A stretch of DNA of 64,000 bases from Zopfochytrium polystomum (Eukaryota > Chytridiomycota > Chytridiomycetes > Chytridiales > Chytridiaceae), in assembly GCA_025765615.1 (NCBI GenBank), contig JAIVFJ010000012.1, positions 124,001-188,000 of the forward strand. The letters run 5' to 3'. Shown here piece after piece: positions 32,370 through 44,000 of the stretch. The translations under genes were made by a program, and so were the position numbers. The number at the start of each line of letters is the position of its first letter. Position 1 is the first letter of the stretch. Under the pieces are notes generated by a model that did no database searches, was not told the origin of the DNA, and saw nothing but the letters and a program-made list of their open reading frames with translations.

Positions 32370-34046
32370 TCACGTCCCTCGCAGCCCAACCGCGCGCGTT
32401 ACCTCGTCGCTCAACTCTACCGTGACCCGCTCCGCGCCAACCTTCCACAGCCCTCCGCCCACATCCTCCTCAAACACTACCGTTGCAGCGGTCACATGGG
32501 TCGCGCCGCCGCCGCCGTCTGCGGCCGGAGCGGCGGCAACGAGATCGTGCTGGAGCAGGGTGGTCCGCCGCCGCCACAAGTCGATGCACGTGACGCTTCC
32601 GACGGCGCTTCCCTCGTAGTAGACGAGGAGCGGGTCGCGGAGGGCGGCGACGTCGCCGCGGACAAAGGAGCCGTCAGAGGCTGCGGCGATCTCGGCAACC
32701 CAGGCGGCTGGGGCCGGGGCGGATTGTTTTGAATCAGCGCTTTTCTGTTCCCGTAGGTCTTTCGCAGCGGCGACGAGATCGACGACTTCCAGGGTGACGG
32801 CGGCGCAGCCCGGGGTTTCGGCTCGGCCCGAGACGAAGCGGGAGCCGGAGAGGAACGGTAGGCCCGGGGCATCGGCGCATTTGCCTTCGCCTTCCCAGAG
32901 GACGGCCGCATCCGGGACGCGGACGACGCGGACGAGGTTGCGGCGAGTGGGGCTCGCGATCATTGTGCAGACGGCGACCCAGCCTGGACCGAAGCGGGTC
33001 CACACCCACCTGCCGTCGTCGGCGATCACCGAGAGCGTCATGGTCCCGGCGTGGGTGAACTTGTGTGATCGGGGAGCGCCGTCGGCGTCGGCGACGGGTG
33101 CGCCGCGGAAGGCGACAAAGGTGCGATCGCTGCGGGCGCCGCGCAGGCTCGAGAGCCAAATCCATGCGGCGCTGTCAGGCCCGGCGAGGCAGTCGACGCT
33201 TGGGGCCGCGCTTGGGAAGAGTTCGATCAAGTTTACTTCGGCGAAGGGGTTTGGCTCTGTGCGCTGCAGACGCCTCGTTGTTGGGTCGAACGTGAGGAGA
33301 GTGATTTCGTGCGGGCCCGTTTCGCGTGCCGGGTTGACCTGGACGAGGTGGTTAGTACCCGGAACGGTCGTCGGTGGGCCGCTGTGGAATGGGTCGTGGA
33401 AGAGGGTAGTTTGGCCGGCGAGGTCGACAAAGGCGAGGTTCGGATTATAGCCGGCGGGACCGCCGAAGGCCTGGATGAGGAACCCCCAATTTGACTGAAA
33501 GTAACAAGGGTAGCAAACAAAGTCGGTGGAGTGCGCGGTGGGGATGGTGATGATGCGGCGGTTGGCGGGCAATTCGCAGGAAGGCTGGATGGTGGCAGTA
33601 GTGGTGGCCGCGAGGCGGCGGGACGACATTGGAGTCCGGGTTGTCTGCAGAGTGTGCTTCGTCTCGGACAGGGGCTTTGGCGGAGCTGGCAGCGGCGAGA
33701 GTCTGCAGACGAGCTCGGCAAGGGCGGAGGCGCTGGTTTGTTGGTCGTGAAGGAGGGGCAAACCGAGTGTTTTCGCAATGTCGCCGAGTCGTGCTGCCCA
33801 CAGAAAACGGGCGTCCGCAGTTGGTTCGGAAGCCGAGGCGGCCGGAAGGACGAGGCGGTGTATCTGGCGACAGGATGCGGCCAGCCTGAGGAGGGAGCGT
33901 GTGTCGATAATGCGCAGGATGGGGATAAGGGCGGTATGCGGTAGGTCGAGGAGAGATCGATGTTGCTGCTGGATCTGCTTGGTCGCGTCAGTGACGGCGG
34001 TGGCGGCATTCTTCTCTGTGGATGTCTTTTTCTTTGGGGGGTTGGC
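32370..34046 (-). CDS. F-box protein with large C-terminal domain
   Basis: Probable substrate receptor of an SCF ubiquitin ligase. One open frame runs from about 34046 down to the stop at 32370. Around 33960-33850 it encodes an F-box (LLDLPHTALIPILRIIDTRS, then LLRLAASCRQIHRLV), followed by ARFLWAARLGDIAKTLGLPL. The remaining 400 residues are beta-rich with tryptophans (SNWGFLIQAFGG, GRWVWTRFGPGWVAVCTMIA, LTFDPTTRRLQRTEPNPF), suggesting a propeller-like fold, though I cannot name a family. There is no ATG between the upstream stop (about 34060) and the F-box, so the start is probably in a short upstream exon that I could not place. The 3' end lies about 100 bp from the right edge of the Tc1 element. 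Confidence 0.7.
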   Translation of the reverse strand, partial: ANPPKKKTSTEKNAATAVTDATKQIQQQHRSLLDLPHTALIPILRIIDTRSLLRLAASCRQIHRLVLPAASASEPTADARFLWAARLGDIAKTLGLPLLHDQQTSASALAELVCRLSPLPAPPKPLSETKHTLQTTRTPMSSRRLAATTTATIQPSCELPANRRIITIPTAHSTDFVCYPCYFQSNWGFLIQAFGGPAGYNPNLAFVDLAGQTTLFHDPFHSGPPTTVPGTNHLVQVNPARETGPHEITLLTFDPTTRRLQRTEPNPFAEVNLIELFPSAAPSVDCLAGPDSAAWIWLSSLRGARSDRTFVAFRGAPVADADGAPRSHKFTHAGTMTLSVIADDGRWVWTRFGPGWVAVCTMIASPTRRNLVRVVRVPDAAVLWEGEGKCADAPGLPFLSGSRFVSGRAETPGCAAVTLEVVDLVAAAKDLREQKSADSKQSAPAPAAWVAEIAAASDGSFVRGDVAALRDPLLVYYEGSAVGSVTCIDLWRRRTTLLQHDLVAAAPAADGGGGATHVTAATVVFEEDVGGGLWKVGAERVTVELSDEVTRAVGLRGT

Positions 34047-34373
34047 TGGCCTCCAGTGTTACCAAAACCCACACAGCCGACACCAGTTCCTTGAAGTGCT
34101 TGCAGAGCAATTTTGAACCCTTACAACGAGCCAAAACCACCTCCCTGGCACTGGTTGAGAGGGATTGTGATGAAAGTAATGGTCTCCTGAATAAAGCACC
34201 ATGTCACTTCGTGGGGGAGCGGGCTGCTATAGCTTTACGTCTTCCTCTGTTGACGTTTTCACCACATTTGTATCAAACACCCTGGGCATGTTCCTCCAAA
34301 CATAGCAACACGTCTAAATGCTTCAAGTGTATATTGGGTTCCAAGTTCACTAGTTCACTGATGCTCACAAATA

Positions 34374-36388
34374 TTACGCATTGGCCGAACGACCCGAAAA
34401 CGCCTTGCTCAGCTTCTCGCCCATGTAGCGGAGAGACTTGCCTGCTCCTGCTGTCAGCAAACCTTTTGTGGACTGCCAGAACGCAGGGCCTCGAATAATA
34501 TCGCTTACAACTGAAGAGTTGGTGTCAAAGATGATGGGCGGGCAGGCCCAAGCGCAACCAGGTGAATGAAAACCCTACCTTTCTTTGAATACTCTGCAAC
34601 GTCTGGAGAGTTGGCGATGTCGTGTGCACGATCATTCGGATCTGAAAGTCACATAATGTGGTGTGACTCAGTTTGGGCGGTGCCCCGCAAAATGTCCGTA
34701 ATGCATTCCACTCACCAGCCCTACCGCCACCGGATTTATTTGCATAAATCGCCTCCAATCGCGACCTTACGCCCTTGGGGAGCTCCCTGACCAGTGCTGC
34801 CCTCGCCTTTGGGTCATCGTCCTGCCGCATCAGAACGCCTTCATCGAACTCGACTCTGTTGAATCCTCGCGGGTCTTCCTTGTGCGCGGGGATCTCGGGT
34901 GTCAGCGGCGAGGTCGAGACCGCCAGATTGGGCAGCGCATCAATGATTGGAGCGTACAACGAGCGAAGCTGGGGAAGCTGCGTCGCGATTATGTTGTGGA
35001 TCTTGTGCGGGTTCTCGGCACCGACCGTCATTCGGAAGTCGCCTGGCATTGCAACAAGTTTTAAGGGAAAGAGGTGGTGAGATACGAGCTCAATAAGTCA
35101 CGAGAGAACCACTCATCCAACTCTTGACTTACCCATATAGGACAGTCCGACGATCGCGCGGTAAAAATCAAACTCGGAAAACTCGTTGGGAAGCATCAAC
35201 AACGCCATGCGCGTCGCGTTCATCAAGTTAACCTCGTTTGCCAATTTGATGCGTGAGTCGCCCCGCAGAATCTTGATCTAGTTTCAGCCATCCAGAGTAC
35301 TATTAGTGAAAAACGCGCCAACAATGTGCGAAACAACGTACGCACAGGCTTCTGCATACGACCGGCGATGTAGAGGGTCTCCCATTCTGTCAAGTCCTTC
35401 AGTAGTCTCTCCATCGAAATGACGCCGTACTTGATTTTCTGTGGCCGAAGGCGGATCAGCTCAGATCCAACTTTCTTGAGACTCACTATTCCATCGATCA
35501 CTACGTGTGTGTTGTAGTACAATCCTGCGCCGTACTTATCTTGGACAAGCGCGACCGTTTTTGATCCCGCGGAGGCGAAAAACGAGTAGTGATCACGGTG
35601 CTGTCGCATATTCAACGAATGCCAGTGATACGGGTGGGTCACTCCAAAGATGAGATCTACCATGGGCGGACTCTGAGAGGAAAGTAGGATAAGAGGATGT
35701 AAGATCGGTAGAGAGAGGAACGGAGATCGCGTCCAACAACTCGTGGGCTCGGTACCTTGGCTGCGCCAGACCCAGTCTCGTACCCGGCCTGCCGAAGCAC
35801 ACCAGATCCATATCCAGCCGCGAACCGGATTGGACCGTCAAAGTGATCAAGGAGCTTGACGAGTCGGTCATCCGCCCAAATCGACGCGGAATCTTGCTGC
35901 AGTTTTTGTGGTTCGGCTGGTGGCGTGGGAATCACAGGCTGTGGCGGCTTCGGCGGCGGCGACTGTGGCGGACCTGTGGCCAAAGTAGCGTAGCGCCTGG
36001 AGAGTCGAACGAGCGGCGTTGACGACAAAGACGACGATGAAGGTGGTGGTGAATCCGTCCTGCGAATGGTGCTGGGTGTGCTGGGTGTGCTGGAGCCAGA
36101 GTCCTCGAGTTAGCATTTATGTGTGGCGGGGGGTCTTGCAGACCGATCGTTGGTTGTTGGCACCGTTGCGGGCGCGTGAGGGTCAGCCCGCCAGAAGAGA
36201 GCGTACCTCACGTGGAACAAGCTGCAGCACTGCCGCACTGACGAGGGGTGAGGGAGCCGCAGCAGCGCGAGCGGGGGCAGGAACGGCGTCGGCGGCATTG
36301 GCGACGGCCAGTGCCGTGGGGCAGAGGCGGTGGCGGCGGCGGCACGCAGCCCTGCGCGTGCGGGTGCAGCTGCAGCTGATGAACCCAT
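34374..36388 (-). CDS. TAM41: Mitochondrial CDP-diacylglycerol synthase Tam41
   Basis: Phosphatidate cytidylyltransferase of the inner mitochondrial membrane; makes CDP-DAG for cardiolipin synthesis. Eight exons: 36207-36388, 35756-36089, 35487-35672, 35346-35438, 35133-35277, 34716-35042, 34579-34641, 34374-34510, all with consistent phases; 488 residues. Motifs: GYGSGVLRQAGY (nucleotidyltransferase loop), MVDLIFGVTHPYHWHSLNM, HYSFFASAGSKTVALVQDKY, KIKYGVISMERLLKDLTEWE, LYIAGRMQKP, IKLANEVNLMNATRMALLML, MTVGAENPHKIHNI, and the tail FWQSTKGLLTAGAGKSLRYM. The N-terminus (MGSSAAAAPARAGLRAAAAT) is Ala/Arg-rich as expected for a presequence. It diverges from the ChAPs gene across 476 bp. Confidence 0.94.
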
Positions 36389-36864
36389 CTTTTCTTTGTT
36401 TGTTTTTTGCCGTTTTTTCGCTGTTTTCGTCGCGTCGCGCATCTCCCCGAATTTGATTCCCTGATTGACGAGTACTCTGCCTTCTGCGTGCAACAACAAC
36501 GACCTTCACCCAGCAGATGGCGAGAGTCTGCTGGTGCCGGCTTCCTCCCGTTCGGTGTCGGTCGGGGAACGCGGTCGTTGACGAGTCCGTGCTCCAAGTG
36601 AGAGTGAGCTCGTGCAGGAGAGCCCCAGCGCCTATCTTAAAAGATCTTTCCCCTGTTTGCGAACCACCTACTGTCCGCCCACGCATCGCACATCGTCTGA
36701 CTACTCCAATTGCGCCTCGGACGACTCCGTTAGGTGGCCCTGAATCCCAATGGTGTTCGGGCAAGGGCAGCGCGGTGGGCCAACAAGCACAATCTGTTTC
36801 GCTTCTTGTCTGTTTGCTTGCTCGATTTCCAAAAAAAGAGAACTGCTTAAAATCGCCAAAAGGA
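36389..36864. promoter_or_regulatory. Divergent intergenic region between TAM41 and the ChAPs gene
   Basis: 476 bp between two start codons on opposite strands, so it must hold both promoters. No clear TATA box or repeated operator is seen. Confidence 0.5.
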
Positions 36865-39800
36865 ATGGTCGTGATCTCGGACCCAACAGTTTTGCGAGGT
36901 ATGTCTGCAAGCGACCCAGCTGAACTTGGGGCCGAGATCCTCCGTTCTGCGGCTTCTGTTGGTGTGGTGCGATGTGGAAAGCGGGACCGGGAGTGCGCGA
37001 TCGCGGTCAATGTAATCCACAGAACGTCATCTTTCTGTTTTCTTTGTCGCGTTCGGTGCGGAATCGTCGTCTCCATCGTCTGCGGCTGCCTCGCCGCGGC
37101 TTCCATGGCACCTCGTTGCAACTCCAGCGCTCTGCCAAGCGCCACAGCCTAATCAGAAACACACATTTTTCTATTTGCTTGCAGGCATCGCTGAGTTCTA
37201 TGAAAACGAGGTTGGCGAGGCCATCATCGCGCGTACCGAGTCTCTTGGTGTGTATGCGTCGAAGGACTTCTTGCTCTCTTTCGCGGGCGAGAACTAACCA
37301 ATTTTCGAAGCGACCTTCCGTGAGCTAGGGCCACCCGACTTGTGTCATATTATCAAGACGAACCCAAAAGCCCTGGTGAAGGACGTAAGTGGCGCTGGCT
37401 CATCCCAACAGTGCGAGTGGCCATGGCGGCGTGGACGCGTGGAGATCGCGACAGGGGACGCGTGCGTGCCTCAATCTACGTGTTCTCATGGTTGCTTGTC
37501 AGCTCGGATCTTACCACTATGTTCTCGGCGTTGATTCAAGGTGAGCGCGTCCTGGTGCAGCAAACGAAAGTCCGTCTCACACTCTTACGCAGCTCTTCGG
37601 CCACCCTTGCAGCGTATCTGAACTCCCTGTCGTACAGCATCGTAAGCATTCAGCTCGGCTTTGTCGATTCGAAATGCCCTCGGTAATCCAACGCGTTTCT
37701 CTCTTCTCCAGGGTCCCGTCAACCCGAAACAACCAAATCCGTGGAAACTCCGATCCGGAACTTACTGCTGTTTCAACGCGTTTTCTCGCGTGGATGTTCG
37801 TGTCGAAGTTCGAATCCCAGGTGGAGTCGAAAGCTACGCAGTTGACCTGCGCGGTGACAAGTTGAGTTCGACACGGAAAGCACTTCTGCTTACTTTCATA
37901 CCTATTCTGACGACTTCAAACCACCAACCGTAGACATCCCATCACCAACCCGGCTCTCTGGCAAGAAACTTTTGTGTCTGCTATCCTCCGCGCCATCCTC
38001 GATGACAACGACGAACCAGATGGGAACGACGGCCGCCCTCTCCTTGGCCTCCGCAAACTGGACCCACTCCCAACTCTTTCGGTCGAAAAGCGCTTCCTCG
38101 ATGCAGCTGCAGCTGAATTCTGGAAGGGATGGCAGCTTGGAACGGAGCCGGAAGTCCAAGTCGCAACATACTTTTCAAACCACTTGACGAACGGAGTCAT
38201 GAAGTATTTCACAGAAAGCGGAAGATTGAACATGGCAGCAAGGTTTTTGGAAGGACTGTTTGAGAAGGACGCAGAAGTTGCGGCAGCGCTGGCAAGGAGT
38301 TACATCGGGGATGGTGAGGCCTCAACCTTCTTTTATCATTGCATCTATATCTTTTCCTCTGACCTGAATGGTCGAACAAGATGATGAAATCCGGGCCGTG
38401 AAGACCCTTTTCGATGGTATCAAGCGGATGCCACATAGCTACGGGATCTTGCTTGTTCAGGTTGATTTCTTGAAGTCAAAGGTGGCAAACTTGTTGAACC
38501 GGATGTCGCGTTTTTGACTAACTTGACTGCTTCACCTCCGAAGGGAAAACTTGACATGGCGGCAAAGCTTGCCAAAATGGCTGTTACAGCCTCGCCGTCT
38601 GAGTACGTGACGTGGGCAAAGCTGGCAGACATTTACATTCAAATGGGTGATTACGAGTCAGCGTTGCTCGCGCTTAACTCCTGCCCCATGTTCACATACT
38701 GGTAATTGAATTGACGAGTGTGAGATTATGACGAAGACTAACACCATTCCGACCGCTCAGTGAAAAGGATGCGCAACGAATGCCTCCACCCGCCCGAATC
38801 CACCTCCCTCTCAAGCCGGAAACACCAGACAAAGACCCGTCCCCGAACGACGCCAAAGCAGCGGCAGCGCAGCAACAGCAGCAGCACGGCACAATCTACG
38901 ACGACAATGATCCGCGCGAGTCTGAAGTGCATCCGGAACTGCAGCGTCTTCCAGCGCTTTCCCTGCGCGGGACTTTTGCAAAGGCGTACGCGCTTTTGAT
39001 CCGGATTGTTGGCAAGATTGGCTGGGACGCACTTTTGAAGCACCGCAGCAAAGTATTTGTGATGGAAGAGGAGTACCGGATCCAGAGGGCGCTGGTTGAG
39101 GAAGGAGCAGCGCTTGCTGATGACGAGGAAGACAACCGTTCCGCTCGGCCACAAGGTGAAGTCGACTTGCTCGGAGTCAGCGAGAATTCTTCAGCATTGC
39201 CGAAAGCAGTCTTGAAGGGTGATGAGAAGAACGAGGAGAAAAAGGAGGACCTGATTGCATGGGGCGGAGACGAGGAGGCAGAGGACAAAAAGGGAAAGGG
39301 GAAAGCCAGTGGTTTGAGTGAAGAAGAGGCTGCATTTTTCATGAACGGCACGGAGAGTGGCGACAAGGCGGACGCCGGAGGATTCGAAAGCGTCGCTTTG
39401 GACGGACCAGAGGAGACAAAAGACGCGGGGCTGACCATTGATGAGCTTCTCAAGAAGGCCGGGGGCGGAACGGGAAGCGCACCATCTGAGTCTGTTGTCA
39501 AGACAAAGGAGCCGCAGGACAAGATGGGAAGCGTGGACGGGACAAGAACAACGACTCGAACGCCGGTTGGTCACCATTTTTTCCCCATTATTCAGTTTCA
39601 CAGAGCGACCGAAAACTAACCATATTGGACATTTTGACTGGTGCAGAACGCGCGACCAAAGCGGACAAGTGTGGCTCTGACGTTCCGCACGAAGCGTCTC
39701 TGTGAAAAGTGGCTGGACAACCTATTCATGGTCTTGTACAACGACCTTCGCCTGTACACCGCCTTGAAGCAGGAAATGTCCCAGTACCGCTCGAGCGACA

Positions 39801-40468
39801 ACACCGGGCCATACAAGCAGCTCCTCTTTCGCAAGACAGGGGCGGAGTGGGAGATCTACGGTGACTTGGCGCTGCGGCTGGGCCACCCGGAGGACGCCGT
39901 TGTGGCGTACCGTCTTTCGCTCGAGCAGCGCTTCTCGGCACGCTCATGGCTGCGGTTGCTGAGCATCTCTGCCGAGGGCGTCGGCGACATTCACGGGGCA
40001 CCGCCAGGAGGAGAGAAGGAGACTGGTGCAGGGGAGGCAGCCCGGATCCGCGAGGCGCTGAAAGCGGCTGTGAAGCTTGTGACTGTACTGGACCGTGCGT
40101 TTGTGGATAATACGGTGAGCCATTGCGGTTGCTTTCTGTTTTCAAAAACGTGCGAGAGATGCTGAGACCTCACCGCGTTGGTCCTAACTGTTTCGTTTTG
40201 GTTGCTTGCACCACAAACCCTCACACACAGTTCCCGAGCCCAATTTCTCGCGCCATTTTCGCCCTGATTGGAAAATACGGCTACCAAAAAGTGCACAACG
40301 TGCTGATATCGATGAATGTCCCACAAAAGAGCTACCGCCTCATCACGCGGTACTTTGAGTAAGTTGATTCTTCTTTTCTTATCGCCGCAGAGTCTTTTTT
40401 TAAGTTTTGTCTCCACCTCCGCACCCAGATACGCCGAGGTGTTCCGCGTGAAGGGTGTTGACTGGTGA
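36865..40468 (+). CDS. ChAPs-family exomer adaptor (Chs6/Bud7/Bch1-like)
   Basis: Exomer component that binds Arf1 and Chs5 at the trans-Golgi and selects cargo such as chitin synthase for the plasma membrane. Thirteen exons: 36865-36961, 37185-37247, 37311-37384, 37503-37540, 37593-37641, 37712-37860, 37934-38313, 38381-38481, 38544-38701, 38761-39565, 39647-40114, 40231-40358, 40429-40468; 849 residues, phases consistent throughout. Family motifs: FRELGPPDLCHIIKTNPKAL, LGSYHYVLGVDSSS with TLAAYLNSLSYSI, a TPR-like helical array (YGILLVQVDFLKSKGKLDMA, TWAKLADIYIQMGDYESALL), FAKAYALLIRIVGKIGWDAL, EKWLDNLFMVLYNDLRLYTA, and the conserved end KSYRLITRYFEYAEVFRV. An acidic Lys/Glu-rich insert (about residues 480-570) separates the helical blocks. 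The ATG at 36901 is an in-frame alternative start. Confidence 0.92.
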
Positions 40469-41074
40469 CGGGTTTTGGGAACCCAACTCTGAATGGAGAT
40501 ATGTTGTGTACTTGTGTTTGATGTTTTTCTGTGCTCTTAGTTTGCCTCAGGTTTTCACTAACCTGAAAGGTGGTGCTTGTAATAAAAGGGGTGCTTCCCG
40601 AAAGAGCTCTTTCAGCCTTAGTCTTCTAGAGATTCCGACTATTCTGAGGTTGTTCCGGCGTCCGAAGGAGTTTGAGAAGATCGCAATCTTTCGTGACCCG
40701 TGCGCGACGCACATCAACAGGGAATGGCACCGTATGATCCAGAGTCCATTTTACTAGAATATTTATGCGACGAAAAACCGAGGCTGGCGAAAGCAGAGCA
40801 CATCAGCGAAACAAGTAGAAGAAAAACTGATTTAAATGTGTAACATCGTCACAAGCTGTAGAGGTGAAAGAAGAAAAATGGGTCAATTGCTTGTTACTAA
40901 TACAGGACAAAAAATCAAATCGAGCAGTCTAAACTTCACTCGTTGTGCCGAATAGTAAGATGATAATATCGAGATTAAGTGGGGCTTTTAGGGAAGGCAA
41001 GATATAAAAAAACGGGAACAGTAGTAGCGCTGCCGTTGAATATTTGGTCTGTCCCGGAATTTCTTCCGAAGACC
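40469..41074. other. Convergent 3' region, no gene seen
   Basis: 606 bp between the ends of the ChAPs (+) and GT71 (-) genes; AT-richer than the flanks. Only 3' UTR-like sequence is visible. Confidence 0.55.
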
Positions 41075-44000
41075 TTATTTGACACGGTTATAAACGTGCC
41101 AGTACTTTTCTGAAACGTTTCCGTCGTTCGGATCCCACTCTGTATTCCGCAAAGGATTGCGTTAATGACCCGAAACGGTATTCACCCTTAAAAAAGGAGA
41201 GTAAAGGCTTACCATCGAGAATAACTTCCACCCCCTTGACTTTTTTCAGCGAGAAGCACTTTTTGTAGCCAGGAAACCCGCCCACCTCAGCGTACGCTGC
41301 CGACTCGAAATCGGCCGGCGAAACCTTGCCCGACCAATAGCGAATTTCCTTGGGATCCCCTTCCAGCCGCCATCTCACGCTGTTTTGAAAGTAGTCAACG
41401 TCGGTCTGGAAGCCCTTATCCGACATGAAGTCCATGTGGATAAACAGGGGTCGTGGTTTGAATAGCGAGGGCGGCGCTAATGCTGAGGGGGAGGAGATGC
41501 CGCCTTTCGTGGTGTTTTGCGTGATGGAGGAATTTTTGGGGGGAGCCGAAACGCCCGGCGCATCTCGTTTGTGCCTCTCTCCGCCCGCTTCCACGGCCGA
41601 GTCCTCAAAGTCCGCATGCATCCGCGCGGAGCCGCAGAAGATAGTGTCCGGGGGCGATGGGGACAGAGTCGACGGAGTTTTGCGTCCTTTTGGAAACTCC
41701 TTGTTGACGACAAGGCCGAGGACGGAGAGGAAGTGGGGGTTGAGGAAGTACGGTGTCTTGGTCGCCGCAAAGGCCCAGAAGAAAATTTCCGCCTCGCCTT
41801 GGAACCGCTGTGATGCAGAAGGAAAAAACTCTCATGAGGGATTGCAGATGAAAAAAGCGCCACAATCAACTCGACTCACATCAGAATAAAACATTCCGTC
41901 CGTGAGCATGTGCTCCGCAAGCTTCAACGCCTTCCACGCCCTCTTCTTGCTGATGACCATCTGACCTGGGTCAAACCGCATCTCGGAACGATCCTGTGTG
42001 GTATTCCTCAACTCCAATGCTTCCCAAAGTTGGTTCTTTGAGTCTCGCGCGTTGAAGTGCTGCCAAAAGAGACCGCCATTGTTCTTATACCTCTGCGTGT
42101 CGAAGAGGAATTCCGGGTCTCGGACAAGTATCGTGTCGACGGAGGCGTCGAGGTAGAGCATGTCGTCAAAAGAGCTGACAAGCATAGCTTCAATCTTTGT
42201 GCCCTGTCGGTATTCCCAGTCGGTCCATTCCGGATTCCGCTCGTCAAAAGCAAAGGTCAAGTTTACTGGCCTGGCGTCGAGTTTCCTGTCCCCCCAAAAA
42301 ATTTCAGTGGGCCTACACTCAAGCCTCGTGGAATGAAAGATTTCTCACTTTAGCAGTTCCACTTGCTCCGGGATGACTTTTCCTGGACGGTACATAACTT
42401 CAATAGGAAGCTTGGAGCCAGAACTGCGGATGAGCAGAATCGTGCGAACGATGTTGTGCATGTTGTCGTTGGATCCGACCATGATGATGCCCCGCTTCCC
42501 TCCTTCCGTCGGTGAGCCCTTTGTCGAGTAGGCGGGTATCTCAGCAGCAAATTTGCGCCATCGGCTCCTGTAGAAATCTCCTAGAGGTGGTGTGATTTGG
42601 TATGCTTTGTGGAATCGTTCGTTGTGGCCAGGGTGCATTGCGTTCCAGTCTGTTTGTTTGCAGCGAGCGGAGAAAACGTTAGAGGACAGGGCCAGGAGAT
42701 TCAAACTCTCGACGAGAATACGAGACTCACCCCACAAACGGATCTTGACGCCTTCGATCGGCTTAATCGCCAAACAGTTTTCTAGTCCGTAATACTTTCC
42801 AGAGTAGTGATAATTCACATTATCGTAATCCGACGCCTCGAATCCTTTGGGGAAGTCATAGGTCATAGCACTTTGAAAATAGTTGACGTCCGGCTTGTAG
42901 TTGCGCTTGACCATGTTCCAGTGCATAAAAAGCGGCCTGGGCTCGTACCCTGCTTCGTGGTCAGGAAAATCGCTTTGCAGCATGGACTGGCCGCAAAATC
43001 GAGTCTTTTGAAAGTCGACACCAATCTTGGTGTTTCCCCGTGGGAACTCATCGTTGACTACGAGACCGACGGAATGAATATAGTGGGAGCAAGGTAGTAT
43101 GGCGTTTGGGAGGAAGCGTAGCCCCAGAAGAACGCCTCCTTGTCGCCGAGGAAGTGCTGGGTGGGGCAGATCAGCTTCAGCCAAAATACAGTCTGACATG
43201 ACTTTCTCACCCTAAAGTAGAAGTTTGATTCTTTGGAGATGTGCACCGTCATCATCAAGCCCCGCCATGAAGCACGCTTGTTGATGACGATCTGACCGGT
43301 CTCGAATTCTAGCTCCTTCCAGAAGCGACCCTGCATCTCGAGTATATCCCAGACAGCCAACCCCTTTTTCCGCACTGGAAAGTCCGGCCAAAAAATGGAT
43401 CCGTGCTTGCGATATGTTTGGGTTTCAAAGAGGTAGGTTGGGTCCCTCAAGACATAGTTGTCAGGGTCCAGAAAAAGAACCTCCTCAAATGAGGAAGCAA
43501 GAATCGAGAAGACTTTAGCGGCGCCGAGACGCCACTCTTCGCGACCCCATCCTTCGGAAAACCCTTTCATGAGGGGAGCGAAGTCAACAGTTGTTATGTT
43601 GAAAGATCTGGAGGAGAAGGGAAAGCTTAATCGAGGGAACAGTGCGAGTTTCAAAAGGATCTAACTCACGAAATCCATTGAAGCTCAACTTCGTGGACCT
43701 GACCCTTCATGTAGAGAAACTCGACGGGAAGCTTGCACCCCGTTTCTCGCAAAAGAAGAGTTGTCATAATTACATTGTGGGCATGCTTTCCAGAGCCAGT
43801 GATTACGACGCCACGAGTGCCTTTTCTGACCTGCTGGGCAAACAAGACTGACGGATTGCTCGTGTCCACAACGCCAGGAAGGAGAGAGGCTTCGAAAGGA
43901 AGGATAGAAGAGCGGAAGCGACGGGCTTTCAGCTTCTGAGCCAAGTTTTCGTCGCGAGCTCCGTTTCTATGGCTGTGAAAGTTGGAGTTCAGCTTCGGGT

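Noticed and set aside
32337..32732. Plus-strand ORF starting MSVQEASPHTSS
   Set aside because: It lies antisense to the F-box gene, whose frame has clear protein features; composition (Gly/Ala/Arg) is that of a GC-rich shadow frame.
42325..42348. 24-nt or 36-nt intron in GT71 repeat 3
   Set aside because: Both are too short; the acceptor at 42286 gives a 63-nt intron, the right phase, and a join matching the other two repeats.
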